64,000 nucleotides of DNA from the NCBI GenBank assembly GCA_050943315.1, contig JBMNOY010000001.1, positions 49,724 through 113,723 on the forward strand. Direction: 5' to 3'. The position numbers and the translations under genes are program-made. Under the pieces are notes generated by a model. That model was not told the DNA's origin and did no database searches. It was given only the letters and a program-made list of their open reading frames with translations. This DNA is from JBDKUD01 sp050943315 (lineage in GTDB: Bacteria; Bacillota; Syntrophomonadia; Syntrophomonadales; Syntrophomonadaceae). Shown here piece after piece: positions 1 to 8,143 of this stretch; position 1 is the stretch's first letter, and each line of letters begins with the position of its first letter.

Positions 1-1
1 T

Positions 2-526
2 GATAAAGATATGCTGTCCTTTTGCTGGCTGGTTGATTTTCCTCTGCTTGAATACGATGATGAGGAAAAACGCTTTGTGGCTGTTCATCATATGTTTACA
101 TCACCTCAGGTTGAAGATCTGGAACTTATGGACACAGATCCATCCAAGGTCAAGGCGCGTGCTTACGACTTGATTCTGAATGGTGTGGAAATAGGCGGCG
201 GCAGTATCAGAATACATCGCAGAGATTGGCAGGAAAAGGTCTTTTCCCTTATTGGCCTGAGTATGGAGGAAGCCCGGGAGAAATTTGGGTTTATGCTGGA
301 AGCCTTCGAATACGGCACTCCGCCCCATGGAGGTATTGCCTTCGGGATTGATCGCTTAATAATGCTGATGGCCCAGCGCAGCAGTATCAGAGATGTAATT
401 GCTTTTCCCAAGACCCAGAGCACATCCTGCCCAATGACCCAGGCCCCTTCGCCGGTTGCACCCAAACAATTACGGGAGCTTTCCCTAAAAATAAGGGAAA
501 CCGGAAAAGCTGTGTCCAAGGAATAA
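2..526 (+). CDS. aspS: Aspartyl-tRNA synthetase, C-terminal part (cut by window start)
   Basis: The enzyme charges tRNA-Asp (or tRNA-Asp/Asn) with aspartate in the cytoplasm. Only the last 174 codons are present, and the reading frame is already open at base 2. The visible part is the class II catalytic core. The segment FCWLVDFPLLEYD is followed by the HHMFTSP region, the GGGSIRIH block and class II motif 3 near GIAFGIDRLIMLMA, where the arginine contacts ATP. The protein ends with the usual RDVIAFPKTQS region and a short helical tail. A 6S RNA gene follows directly, as it does after aspS in many Firmicutes. Identification is firm. Whether it is discriminating cannot be judged without the N-terminal anticodon-binding domain. 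Confidence 0.95.
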   Translation, partial: DKDMLSFCWLVDFPLLEYDDEEKRFVAVHHMFTSPQVEDLELMDTDPSKVKARAYDLILNGVEIGGGSIRIHRRDWQEKVFSLIGLSMEEAREKFGFMLEAFEYGTPPHGGIAFGIDRLIMLMAQRSSIRDVIAFPKTQSTSCPMTQAPSPVAPKQLRELSLKIRETGKAVSKE

Positions 527-544
527 TGTGGTAAATGTGCTTGC

Positions 545-573
545 TTGAAGAAGGAACACTAATGTGTTATCAT
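545..573 (+). promoter_or_regulatory. Possible sigma-A promoter upstream of 6S RNA
   Basis: TTGAAG at 545-550 and TATCAT at 568-573 are separated by 17 bases. A start about 7 bases past the -10 would lie near 580, about 23 bases before the predicted 6S 5' end, so this would give a precursor with a leader. A short dyad (AACAC/GTGTT) lies between the boxes. Confidence 0.35.
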
Positions 574-602
574 TCAGACAAGAAATGAAATAAGAGTTGG
601 AC

Positions 603-782
603 GAAGTCCTGCTGTGTGCGTGAATTGGCCGTTAAGTTTTTGCCAACACCAAAACTAAGGGAGCTCGGACTCCAGATAGGGTATGTAAGCCCTTAAATGG
701 GACACATTAAACTAAATGGGAGAGCACCCACCTGCTATGCAGGTTTAAACTACGGCGTCACGGCTCAGTGGGGCTTTTTTGT
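603..782 (+). ncRNA. ssrS: 6S RNA
   Basis: 6S RNA mimics an open promoter and sequesters sigma-A RNA polymerase in slow growth. The RNA begins around AAGTCCTGCTGTGTG at 604, which resembles the 5' end of Bacillus 6S-1 RNA. Its 3' end GGCTCAGTGGGGCTT (762-776) pairs back with it, giving a closing stem of at least eleven pairs with G-U wobbles. A T run at 775-780 then acts as terminator. The interior holds a long helical region with an asymmetric centre, as expected for the open bubble. The position just after aspS matches the known location of a 6S gene in Firmicutes. The ends are approximate to a few bases. Confidence 0.82.
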
Positions 783-837
783 ATGGAGTGAGGGATACAA
801 CAGGTGTTGAATCAAAGTTGTGCCGAGGGATGCTTAT

Positions 838-1542
838 ATGATAAAGGACAATAAATTGGTAATGCAAATATATCGGCAACTTCTGACCTATTTCGGACCA
901 CAGGGATGGTGGCCGGGTGATAGCCGGCTGGAAACTATTGTGGGAGCTATTTTGACCCAGGCAGTAGCCTGGAGTAACGTTGAAAAATCCATACAAAGAC
1001 TTAAACAAGCCCAGCTTTTAGAAATCAATCAGTTATATGCGGTTGAGGAGGATAGATTGGCAGAGTTGATAAGAACAACTCTATATCACCGCCAGAAGGC
1101 CCGCAAACTTAAAATTATGGCAAGCTTTTTGATTGAACATTATGATGGCAACTTAGATCTAATGTTTAATCAACCTCTGTCTATACTTAGGCAGGAATTG
1201 CTTTCTCTGTGGGGTATTGGAGAAGAAACAGCTGATTCGATTCTGCTTTATGCGGGCAATTACCGTATTTTTGTGGTGGATAATTATACGCGCCGGATTT
1301 TCAGCCGGCTGGGACTGGTAAGTAACCGTGTAACTTATAAAGAAATGCAGTCTTATCTGCATAGCTATACTGAACCTGATGTTAATATTTATAATGAGTA
1401 TCATGCTTTGCTAGTGGCTCTGGGCGCCGGTTACTGCAAAAAAAACCGGCCCCATTGCCTGATGTGCCCAATACAGCTATACTGTAAATATATGGTCACG
1501 GCGCAGGAAAACAATGATTCGGAGCAGAATAAAATATTATAG
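838..1542 (+). CDS. Endonuclease III-like HhH-GPD DNA glycosylase with [4Fe-4S] cluster
   Basis: This is a base-excision-repair glycosylase of the Nth/MutY superfamily (endonuclease III-related group), 234 aa. The helix-hairpin-helix is LWGIGEETADSIL. The catalytic aspartate lies in VVDNYTRR. The C-terminal iron-sulfur ligands follow the C-x6-C-x2-C-x5-C spacing (CKKNRPHCLMCPIQLYC). The lysine that makes endonuclease III a lyase is glutamate here (EET in place of RKT), so the enzyme is probably monofunctional and not a bifunctional glycosylase/lyase. The ATG at 838 is preferred because GAGGG lies 7 bases upstream. A GTG at 820 has no SD. The substrate lesion is unknown. Confidence 0.85.
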   Translation: MIKDNKLVMQIYRQLLTYFGPQGWWPGDSRLETIVGAILTQAVAWSNVEKSIQRLKQAQLLEINQLYAVEEDRLAELIRTTLYHRQKARKLKIMASFLIEHYDGNLDLMFNQPLSILRQELLSLWGIGEETADSILLYAGNYRIFVVDNYTRRIFSRLGLVSNRVTYKEMQSYLHSYTEPDVNIYNEYHALLVALGAGYCKKNRPHCLMCPIQLYCKYMVTAQENNDSEQNKIL

Positions 1543-1586
1543 AAAGATTTTGAGTGCAGCTGAAATATGGTGAGGAGGTTTATAAA

Positions 1587-2015
1587 ATGGCAAAGCAAAT
1601 ATCTATATTTCTGGAAAACAAAGCCGGCCGATTGTCGCACGTTACACGTGTATTAGGGGAAGCAGATATTAATATCCGGGCTCTGTCTATTGCCGATACT
1701 TCAGACTTTGGCATACTTCGCATAATAGTAAATGATCCGGCCCGGGCATACAAAATCTTAAAAGAGGCGGGATTCACCGTAAGCGAGACCGAAGTTGTTG
1801 CCGTACAGGTACCAGATTCCCCGGGTGGACTAGCAGCTATTTTAGAGCAAATGTCAAAAGCAGGTTTAAACATAGAATATATGTATGCATTTCTGGGAAC
1901 CTCGGGAAAGGATGCTCTGGTAATCTTTAAAGTTGAAGATACTAAAAAAGCCTATCAGACTTTTGAGCAAAAAGGGATCCATTTTATTGATGAAAAAGAA
2001 CTATACCAACTGTAG
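1587..2015 (+). CDS. Tandem ACT domain protein
   Basis: The product is 142 aa made of two ACT folds. The first (about residues 3-68) is KQISIFLENKAGRLSHVTRV and following. The second (about 70-140) contains VPDSPGGLAAILEQMSKAGLN. ACT domains bind amino acids and regulate enzymes allosterically, but no catalytic domain is attached. Stand-alone tandem ACT proteins of this size are common in Clostridia, often near phenylacetate-CoA ligase genes, but no such neighbour is visible here. The start is set by TGAGGAGG seven to nine bases before the ATG. An upstream in-frame extension to 1554 lacks an SD. A hairpin terminator follows. Confidence 0.85.
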   Translation: MAKQISIFLENKAGRLSHVTRVLGEADINIRALSIADTSDFGILRIIVNDPARAYKILKEAGFTVSETEVVAVQVPDSPGGLAAILEQMSKAGLNIEYMYAFLGTSGKDALVIFKVEDTKKAYQTFEQKGIHFIDEKELYQL

Positions 2016-2052
2016 TGTTCTTCTTATTAGCCTCACCTTGAGCCTTATATAA

Positions 2053-2090
2053 AACGACAGGGAGACCCTGCTATTTTCCCTGTCGTTATT
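2053..2090 (+). terminator. Rho-independent-type hairpin after ACT gene
   Basis: AACGACAGGGA (2053-2063) pairs perfectly with TCCCTGTCGTT (2077-2087) over an 13-base loop. The T tract that follows is weak (ATTTCG), but the 11-bp stem separates the upstream genes from the mraZ operon. Confidence 0.65.
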
Positions 2091-2270
2091 TCGCCAACCC
2101 ACACACCTACTTCGCAAAAAATCTCATTATCCAGTGCGTTAGAATACCCCCAAAAAAAATAATCTAATAAGGGGCCGAGGGCCTTTTATAAAATGGTCCT
2201 GAAGAAACATTTATCACCTTATAAAAATTATGATGAAAAGGACTGACAAAACAGGACTAAAGAATTATTT

Positions 2271-2301
2271 TTGCGACAATAGAATGTGCGACGACTATAC
2301 T
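2271..2301 (+). promoter_or_regulatory. Possible promoter of the mraZ operon
   Basis: TTGCGA (2271-2276) and TATACT (2296-2301) are 19 bases apart, longer than ideal. The word GCGAC occurs twice in this interval (2273 and 2288). It is the best sigma-A-like pair seen between the terminator at 2090 and mraZ. Confidence 0.3.
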
Positions 2302-2410
2302 AAAGTGTAGAAACATAGGTGTACTCGGACTTAAGATAAACTGCCAATTTTAAGCAAAAAGCAGTCTTAAAATATGTTACTTTTTTCACAAAGGAGGTAA
2401 TGGATTTTTC

Positions 2411-2450
2411 AAAGTAGAATACAGTGGTTTAAAGTGGAGCAAAGTGGAGT
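2411..2450 (+). promoter_or_regulatory. MraZ operator: four 10-bp direct repeats
   Basis: Four repeats of exactly 10 bp run head to tail: AAAGTAGAAT (2411), ACAGTGGTTT (2421), AAAGTGGAGC (2431) and AAAGTGGAGT (2441). MraZ proteins bind direct repeats of a (A)GTGG/TGGG core with helical-turn spacing upstream of their own gene, and AAAGTG-type boxes are known from Mollicutes. The array ends 36 bases before the mraZ start, so it would lie in the leader or at the promoter of the operon and allow MraZ autoregulation. Confidence 0.8.
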
Positions 2451-2486
2451 AAAATCCCTTAATTTTTATTTAACGAGGTAGAACAG

Positions 2487-2918
2487 ATGTTCTTAGGCGA
2501 ATATCAACATTCCCTGGACTCCAAAGGAAGAATTACAGTTCCATCCAAATTTCGCGACGAGTTGGGCTTGAGGTTTATTGCTACCAGAGGATTGGATAAT
2601 TGTATTTTCTTATATACAATGGAGGAGTGGAAGTCAATTGAAGCCAGGGTACACGCTCTGCCTTTTACCAGGGGAGATGTGCGTTCGTTTGCACGTTTTT
2701 TCTTTTCCGGTGCCGCAGAGCTGGAAATAGATAAGCAGGGTCGCACTATATTACCTAACAATTTAAGGGATTATGCTGGTATTGATAAAGATGTAGTTAT
2801 TATAGGTGTTGGTTCCCGAATTGAGATTTGGTCTTTACAGAGATGGGCAACCTATTCAGAGACGGCAGCATTGTCTTATGATAGTATTGCTGAGAACCTG
2901 GTTGATCTGGGATTATAG
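2487..2918 (+). CDS. mraZ: Transcriptional regulator MraZ
   Basis: MraZ is a 143-aa AbrB-fold DNA-binding protein that forms a ring and represses the dcw operon through the repeat array just upstream. The two SpoVT/AbrB-like halves are visible: MFLGEYQHSLDSKGRITVPSK at the N-terminus and AAELEIDKQGRTILPNNLR at about residues 75-95, both with the DxxGRxxxP signature. Length is normal for the family. The start ATG follows ACGAGGTAG. It is the first gene of the division/cell-wall cluster, 12 bp ahead of rsmH. Confidence 0.97.
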   Translation: MFLGEYQHSLDSKGRITVPSKFRDELGLRFIATRGLDNCIFLYTMEEWKSIEARVHALPFTRGDVRSFARFFFSGAAELEIDKQGRTILPNNLRDYAGIDKDVVIIGVGSRIEIWSLQRWATYSETAALSYDSIAENLVDLGL

Positions 2919-2930
2919 GAGGAAGAAAGG

Positions 2931-3848
2931 TTGCATCAACCGGTATTGCTGGAAGAGACGGTTTCCCACCTGGTTACTGATCCGGATGGAGTCTATGTGG
3001 ATTGTACGGTTGGCGGTGGGGGACATCTTAAATATTTACTTTCAAAGTTGACCCCCCGGGCACAGATTATCGGTCTGGACAAAGATGCTGATATTTTAAG
3101 AAAAACCCAAATGTCTATTAATGCTCCCAGTTTGAAACTGGTACATGCTGATTTCAGGTTCTTATCAGAAGTTCTGGCAAGGGAAGGCATCGGTTTGGTT
3201 GACGGTATAATGATCGATTTGGGGGTATCCTCGTTTCAATTGGATAATGCTGAACGGGGATTTAGTTTCCATGAAGATTCACGTCTGGATATGCGTATGA
3301 ATCAGGAGCAAGCCTTCAGTGCTTGGGACTTGATTAATAGTTATTCAGAAGAGGAGATAAGTGACATCTTATTCAAGTACGGAGAAGAGAAACATGCGCG
3401 AAGAATTGCCCGTGGTATTGTCCAATACCGGGGGCAAAAAACTATAGACTCTACTCTGGAATTAGTGGACATAATCAAGTCCTCGGTCCCGGCAGCTTAT
3501 CGAAGGGAAAAACACCCCGCCCGGAAATCTTTCCAGGCCATCAGAATTGCAGTTAATGGTGAGTTGGACGCACTGAATAAAGTTTTACCTCAAGCTATTC
3601 AGGCCCTTAAAGTGGGAGGAAAATTATGTGTAATTACCTTTCACTCTCTGGAAGACAGGATTGTTAAGCATTTCATGCAGGAAAATGCCCGGGAATGTAT
3701 TTGTCCCCCGGGGCTGCCAATTTGTGTCTGCAACCATAAGCCACAGTTAGGCATAATTACCCGTAAGCCTATTGCACCAGGTGAAAAAGAATGTGAGTTT
3801 AATCCCCGGGCTCGAAGTGCCCGGTTAAGGGTAGCTGTAAAAAAGTAA
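2931..3848 (+). CDS. rsmH: 16S rRNA (cytosine(1402)-N(4))-methyltransferase RsmH
   Basis: RsmH methylates N4 of C1402 in the ribosomal P site using S-adenosylmethionine. The 305-aa protein has the family hallmarks: HQPVLLEETV at the N-terminus, the SAM-binding VDCTVGGGGH loop at about residue 24, DGIMIDLGVSSFQLD, the KTFQAIRI-like KSFQAIRIAVN segment and the C-terminal ITFHSLEDRIVK and NPRARSARLR blocks. The start is TTG at 2931, placed by the SD AGGAGGAAG. Position directly after mraZ is the classic arrangement. Confidence 0.97.
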   Translation: MHQPVLLEETVSHLVTDPDGVYVDCTVGGGGHLKYLLSKLTPRAQIIGLDKDADILRKTQMSINAPSLKLVHADFRFLSEVLAREGIGLVDGIMIDLGVSSFQLDNAERGFSFHEDSRLDMRMNQEQAFSAWDLINSYSEEEISDILFKYGEEKHARRIARGIVQYRGQKTIDSTLELVDIIKSSVPAAYRREKHPARKSFQAIRIAVNGELDALNKVLPQAIQALKVGGKLCVITFHSLEDRIVKHFMQENARECICPPGLPICVCNHKPQLGIITRKPIAPGEKECEFNPRARSARLRVAVKK

Positions 3849-3889
3849 AGGAACGAGTATAATAGTAATTTGGTAAAGGGGAGAAAAGA

Positions 3890-4378
3890 ATGAGTCAATC
3901 CCACTACAGTTATTCTGTCAATTGGAAAGAGATGAGCCTGGAACCGGAGACCAATACGAGAAGAGTAATAAAGACATATAAAAAGATTAATACCAAAAGA
4001 AGGTTTGTAATACAGGCGGGAATATTCTTGTTTGTATACGGTCTCGTACTTGTTTACCTGTGTATGACAAGTGCCGCACTGGGATATCAGATACTTGCTC
4101 TGGAAAAAAATATTCATCAGATAGAAACTTCTAATAAACAAATAGAATATCAAATATCAGAAAAATCTTCACTGCAAAGAATAGAAAGGATGGCAGCTAA
4201 AGAGCTGGGTATGTATAAGCCGGCTGCTGATACAGGCATAGCCATTGCAGTTCAGCCCGAAGCAGTGCCTGTTGCCCCCGGGCAAAAGGATTCCCCTGCT
4301 CAGACCGGGGTGGCCGAGAAACCCATGGATAAGGTATATAGTGCCATTAAGATATTAGCCCAAAGAGATAATCATTAA
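3890..4378 (+). CDS. ftsL: Cell division protein FtsL-like (septum formation initiator family)
   Basis: This is a bitopic divisome protein of 162 aa. A basic cytoplasmic N-terminus of about 45 residues is followed by one membrane segment (FVIQAGIFLFVYGLVLVYLC, about 45-66). A short coiled coil then runs to ENERMAAKELG-like sequence (IERMAAKELGMYKPA). The C-terminal tail is rich in proline and alanine and looks unstructured. Sequence conservation in FtsL is low, so the call rests mainly on topology and on its place between rsmH and the PBP gene. FtsL forms a complex with DivIC/FtsB and FtsQ/DivIB and activates septal synthesis. SD is GGGGAGAAAAG before the ATG. Confidence 0.85.
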   Translation: MSQSHYSYSVNWKEMSLEPETNTRRVIKTYKKINTKRRFVIQAGIFLFVYGLVLVYLCMTSAALGYQILALEKNIHQIETSNKQIEYQISEKSSLQRIERMAAKELGMYKPAADTGIAIAVQPEAVPVAPGQKDSPAQTGVAEKPMDKVYSAIKILAQRDNH

Positions 4379-4519
4379 AGAAAGTTGATGGTTGATTCCA
4401 AACTGTATCCTCTTCTGCTATCAGGTTATTTGGGTTTTCCCGGTGCTAATTTTCGACCACAAGAAATATATATATAGTAAATTGAAAAACTTAATTGATT
4501 CCTTAGAGGGGTGGAAAAC

Positions 4520-6634
4520 ATGCACACCACCAGTCTTCTGGTAAGAAAGCGTATTGCAGCGCTTTTTTTCTTATTTACCGTAGGTTTTGTGTTGTTAAGT
4601 GGAAGAATATTTTGGGTACAGTTTATTAAAGGTGCCGAGTTATCAGAAAAAGCTATCCAGAACCGGATGCGGGATGTTCCCGTAGAATCAAAACGGGGTA
4701 TTATCTATGACCGTAACGGACATGAGTTAGCCATTTCCATTAGCACTGATTCAGTATATGCTATTCCTGCCGAAGTTAAGAGGTCAGGACGCCAAAGGGA
4801 AATAGCCCACAAACTGGCTCAGGTTTTGGAGATGGATGAAGAAAAACTATTTAAGCGTATAACCAGGCAGAGTTCTTTCGAGTGGATCAAAAGGCAAATT
4901 GACGCAACCAAATCGAAAAAAATAAGGGAAATGGATTTGCCCGGTATTGATCTCACCGAAGAAAGCCGCAGATATTATCCCAAAGGGACTTTGGCCAGTC
5001 ATGTTCTGGGTATATCAGGAACCGACAACACGGGTCTTGAGGGTATTGATCAATATTACAATGATTTAGTAGGGGGAACTAAAGGCAGAATTATTGTCGA
5101 GCACGATGCTGCCGGCAGAGCCATACCTGAAGCTACTCACCGATATATTGCACCTGTTGATGGAGCTAATCTAATTTTAACCCTCGACGAGACGATTCAA
5201 TATATTACTGAGAGAGAACTGGATAAGGTATTTAAGGAACGTCAGGCAAAATCAGCAGCAGCGATTGTAATGGATCCGTCCTCCGGGGAAATCCTGGCTC
5301 TAGCTTCCCGGCCGACTTTCGACCCTAACAATTATAATGACTATCCGGCTGCCAACCGCAGAAATTTTGCTATAAACGATGTTTATGAGCCTGGTTCAAC
5401 CATGAAGATAACTACTGCGGCAATGGCTCTGGAAGAAAGAACCGTAACTCCGGAAACCAAGTTTTTCTGTCCCGGGTATGTGAAAGTAGGCAAAGAAACT
5501 ATTAGCTGCTCCAATCATAAGGCTCATGGGGATCAGACCTTTGCCCAGATTGTGGAGAATTCTTGTAATGTGGGCTTCGTCAAAGTAGGACTTGACCTGG
5601 GTATGGAAAAGTATTATCAATATATTCATGCTTTTGGTTTTGGTAAACCGACTGGGATTGACCTGCCCGGGGAAGCAGCCGGCATTCTGGTTCCGCAAAG
5701 CCGGGCCAAACTAATTGACCTGGGTACCATGTCCATGGGGCAGGCCAATGCTGTTACCCCTATCCAGCTTATAACAGCGGTATCAGCAGTTGCCAATGAG
5801 GGTAAGCTAATGAAACCTCATTTGGTTAAACAGGTGGTTAACAACGATGGCAAAGTTATCAAAAAGAATAATCCGCAAATGGTCAAACAGGTGGTTTCTG
5901 AGGAGACGGCCAAAGAACTGTGCCTGATACTGGAAGGAGAAGTAACTCATGGTACCGGTAAGCAAGCTTATATTGAAGGCTACCGTGTAGGCGGTAAAAC
6001 CGGAACAGCCCAGAAGATTGCACCTAATGGGGGATATCTGGCCAATGAATATGTAGCATCTTTCATTGGGCTGGCGCCGGTCAATAAACCGCGCTTAGTC
6101 TGTCTGATGGTAGTTGATTCACCGAAAGGATACCCGTATTATGGAGGATGGGTAGCTGCTCCGGCGGTCAGGGAGATAATCAGGGATTCTTTAAGGTATT
6201 TGGAAGTTCCCCTGACTGGTGAGAAGGCTTTAACCGGTCAGACTCCTTCAGAACAGGTAGTGGTTCCCGAAGTTGTCAATTTGACGATTTCTGAAGCTTT
6301 AAAGGCTCTTAATGGGCGTGGCTTAAAGGCTAAAGTTGTAGGCAGTGGCAACATTGTCTGGCAGCAGACACCCAGGGGGCAAACGAAAATAGCTAAAGGT
6401 TCTGAGATAATTGTATATACAGCTCCTTTTGAAAAGGGCAAAGAAGGCCAGGAGGTAACAGTTCCTGACCTGCAGGGTAAGTCAATGAAGGAAGTGGCCA
6501 GGATTCTGGCCAGTCTTGGGCTGCATCTTAATCCGGAAGGATACGGTGTGTCTTATGAACAATCACCTGCGCCCGGAAAAATAGTAACTAGTGGTTCAAG
6601 TATAAAAGTCCGGTTTCAGCCTGGTGGAGAATGA
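4520..6634 (+). CDS. spoVD: Penicillin-binding protein 2 (SpoVD/FtsI type) with two PASTA domains
   Basis: This is a monofunctional class B transpeptidase that cross-links peptidoglycan at the septum or spore cortex. After a short cytoplasmic tail there is one membrane anchor (about residues 9-35). A PBP dimerisation domain runs to about 220, then the transpeptidase domain. Catalytic motifs are STMK at about 292, SCN at about 346 and KTGTAQ at about 492. Two PASTA domains close the protein (about 577-640 and 647-705). Two PASTA repeats fit vegetative PBP2B as well as SpoVD. It is the only PBP in this cluster, so it may serve division, sporulation or both. ATG 4520 follows AGAGGGG at 9 bases. 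The GTG at 4511 overlaps that SD. Confidence 0.92.
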   Translation: MHTTSLLVRKRIAALFFLFTVGFVLLSGRIFWVQFIKGAELSEKAIQNRMRDVPVESKRGIIYDRNGHELAISISTDSVYAIPAEVKRSGRQREIAHKLAQVLEMDEEKLFKRITRQSSFEWIKRQIDATKSKKIREMDLPGIDLTEESRRYYPKGTLASHVLGISGTDNTGLEGIDQYYNDLVGGTKGRIIVEHDAAGRAIPEATHRYIAPVDGANLILTLDETIQYITERELDKVFKERQAKSAAAIVMDPSSGEILALASRPTFDPNNYNDYPAANRRNFAINDVYEPGSTMKITTAAMALEERTVTPETKFFCPGYVKVGKETISCSNHKAHGDQTFAQIVENSCNVGFVKVGLDLGMEKYYQYIHAFGFGKPTGIDLPGEAAGILVPQSRAKLIDLGTMSMGQANAVTPIQLITAVSAVANEGKLMKPHLVKQVVNNDGKVIKKNNPQMVKQVVSEETAKELCLILEGEVTHGTGKQAYIEGYRVGGKTGTAQKIAPNGGYLANEYVASFIGLAPVNKPRLVCLMVVDSPKGYPYYGGWVAAPAVREIIRDSLRYLEVPLTGEKALTGQTPSEQVVVPEVVNLTISEALKALNGRGLKAKVVGSGNIVWQQTPRGQTKIAKGSEIIVYTAPFEKGKEGQEVTVPDLQGKSMKEVARILASLGLHLNPEGYGVSYEQSPAPGKIVTSGSSIKVRFQPGGE

Positions 6635-6673
6635 TCTCAAGTTGTGTTAACAGAACCGGAAAGGAGTGACAGA

Positions 6674-8143
6674 ATGAAATTAGGAAGCCTGCTTAAAGAT
6701 ATGGAGATTACAGTTTGGCATGGTGATCTTAGTTGTGAAATAAAAGGTATTGCTTATGATTCCCGCAAGGTTAAACCAGGATATTTATTTGTATGCATAA
6801 AGGGCTTTAAGACAGATGGTCATTTGTTTGCTCAATCAGCCGTTGATAACGGGGCGGTCGCAATTCTAGGTGAGACCAAATTAGATCTTATCGGTAATGT
6901 AACCCAAGTTATAATACCTGACTGCCGCCAGGCACTGCCCATACTGGCAGCAAGATTTTACGGCCAACCTTCTCGGGATTTAAGAATAATAGGAGTTACC
7001 GGCACTAATGGCAAAACTACTACAACCCACTTTATTAGGGCTATTTTGGAGGAGTGGGGAAAAAGGACCGCCATTATGGGCACCTTGTATGCCAAAATCG
7101 ATGACTATCAACATGAACTGGGACATACCACCCCTGAGTCCCTGGAAATAGAGGAGTTCTTTGCCATCACCAGGCAGAAAAAAGGTGAATACGTGGTGAT
7201 GGAAGTATCTTCACATGCTCTGGATTTAAATCGCGTTGATGAAATATTATTTGATGTAGCGGTGTTTACTAATCTTACTCAGGATCATCTTGATTATCAT
7301 CAAACCATGGAAAAATACAAGCAAGCAAAACTCAAGCTGTTTAGGAAAATACCCGAGGGATCAAAAAACTTCGTAATCATTAATTCTGATGACGAATCAG
7401 CCCGGGATTTTATAAATGCTGCCAGCAGCAGGGTTTGTACATATGGCATTGATAACCCCGCTGATGTTCGGGCAACCGGAGTAAACACTAACCTTAAGGG
7501 AACTAGCTTTAATGTTGAGTACGGCGGGGAGGTACTGTCAATCCGGATGAAACCAATCGGGTTGTTCAGTGTTTATAATGCTCTGGCGGCTATAGCTTTT
7601 GCTCTGCAGGAAGGTATTGCACCGGCGATTATCAAACAGGCGTTAGAGAAGGTTGAAGGTGTTCCGGGACGGTTTGAACAGGTAGACTGCGGCCAGGACT
7701 TTACCGTAATTGTTGACTATGCACATACTCCTGACGGACTCCAAAATATTTTGGCAACAGCTCGCAAATTAGTAGAGAACAGATTGATCACCGTATTTGG
7801 GTGTGGAGGAGACCGGGACCGGAGCAAGCGGCCTTTGATGGGCGAGATCGCCGCAACCTACAGTGATTTTTGTATCATTACTTCAGATAATCCACGCAGC
7901 GAAGACCCCCTGGCTATCATTAATGAAATCGTTCCCGGGGTTGACAGGGTTAAAGATTCCCGCTATTCCATAATTGCTGACCGGCGGGAAGCTATACGTC
8001 ACGCCATATTCCTGGCCCGCCCGGGGGATTTAATAATTATAGCCGGAAAAGGACATGAAACTTATCAGTTAGTAAAAGACCAGGTTCTGGATTTTGATGA
8101 CCGGAAAATAGCAGCAGAGTTTTTGAAAGGAAAAGGAGTATGA
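6674..8143 (+). CDS. murE: UDP-MurNAc-tripeptide synthetase (meso-DAP-adding) MurE
   Basis: MurE adds the third stem-peptide residue to UDP-MurNAc-L-Ala-D-Glu. The 489-aa protein has the three Mur ligase domains. The P-loop GVTGTNGKTTTT lies at about residue 105, MEVSSHALDLNRVD at about 180, and the C-terminal DNPRSEDP motif at about 405. The DNPR signature binds meso-diaminopimelate, so the wall is DAP type and not lysine type. AAAGGAG places the start at ATG 6674; the GTG at 6644 has no SD. The stop overlaps the murF start by 4 bp (ATGA), which implies translational coupling. Confidence 0.97.
   Translation: MKLGSLLKDMEITVWHGDLSCEIKGIAYDSRKVKPGYLFVCIKGFKTDGHLFAQSAVDNGAVAILGETKLDLIGNVTQVIIPDCRQALPILAARFYGQPSRDLRIIGVTGTNGKTTTTHFIRAILEEWGKRTAIMGTLYAKIDDYQHELGHTTPESLEIEEFFAITRQKKGEYVVMEVSSHALDLNRVDEILFDVAVFTNLTQDHLDYHQTMEKYKQAKLKLFRKIPEGSKNFVIINSDDESARDFINAASSRVCTYGIDNPADVRATGVNTNLKGTSFNVEYGGEVLSIRMKPIGLFSVYNALAAIAFALQEGIAPAIIKQALEKVEGVPGRFEQVDCGQDFTVIVDYAHTPDGLQNILATARKLVENRLITVFGCGGDRDRSKRPLMGEIAATYSDFCIITSDNPRSEDPLAIINEIVPGVDRVKDSRYSIIADRREAIRHAIFLARPGDLIIIAGKGHETYQLVKDQVLDFDDRKIAAEFLKGKGV

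Noticed and set aside
2150..2215. Second terminator or RNA element with GGCC words after the ACT gene
   Set aside because: The pairing around 2171-2190 is short and irregular, and no known RNA structure is matched.
2400..2417. Six-codon frame behind AAGGAGG before the MraZ boxes, as a gene
   Set aside because: The SD-ATG gap is only two bases and nothing supports translation. Kept as a remark within the MraZ finding only.
3641..4153. 170-aa minus-strand open frame opposite rsmH/ftsL
   Set aside because: It lies antisense to two clear genes, has no SD and no recognisable motif. It is a shadow of coding sequence.
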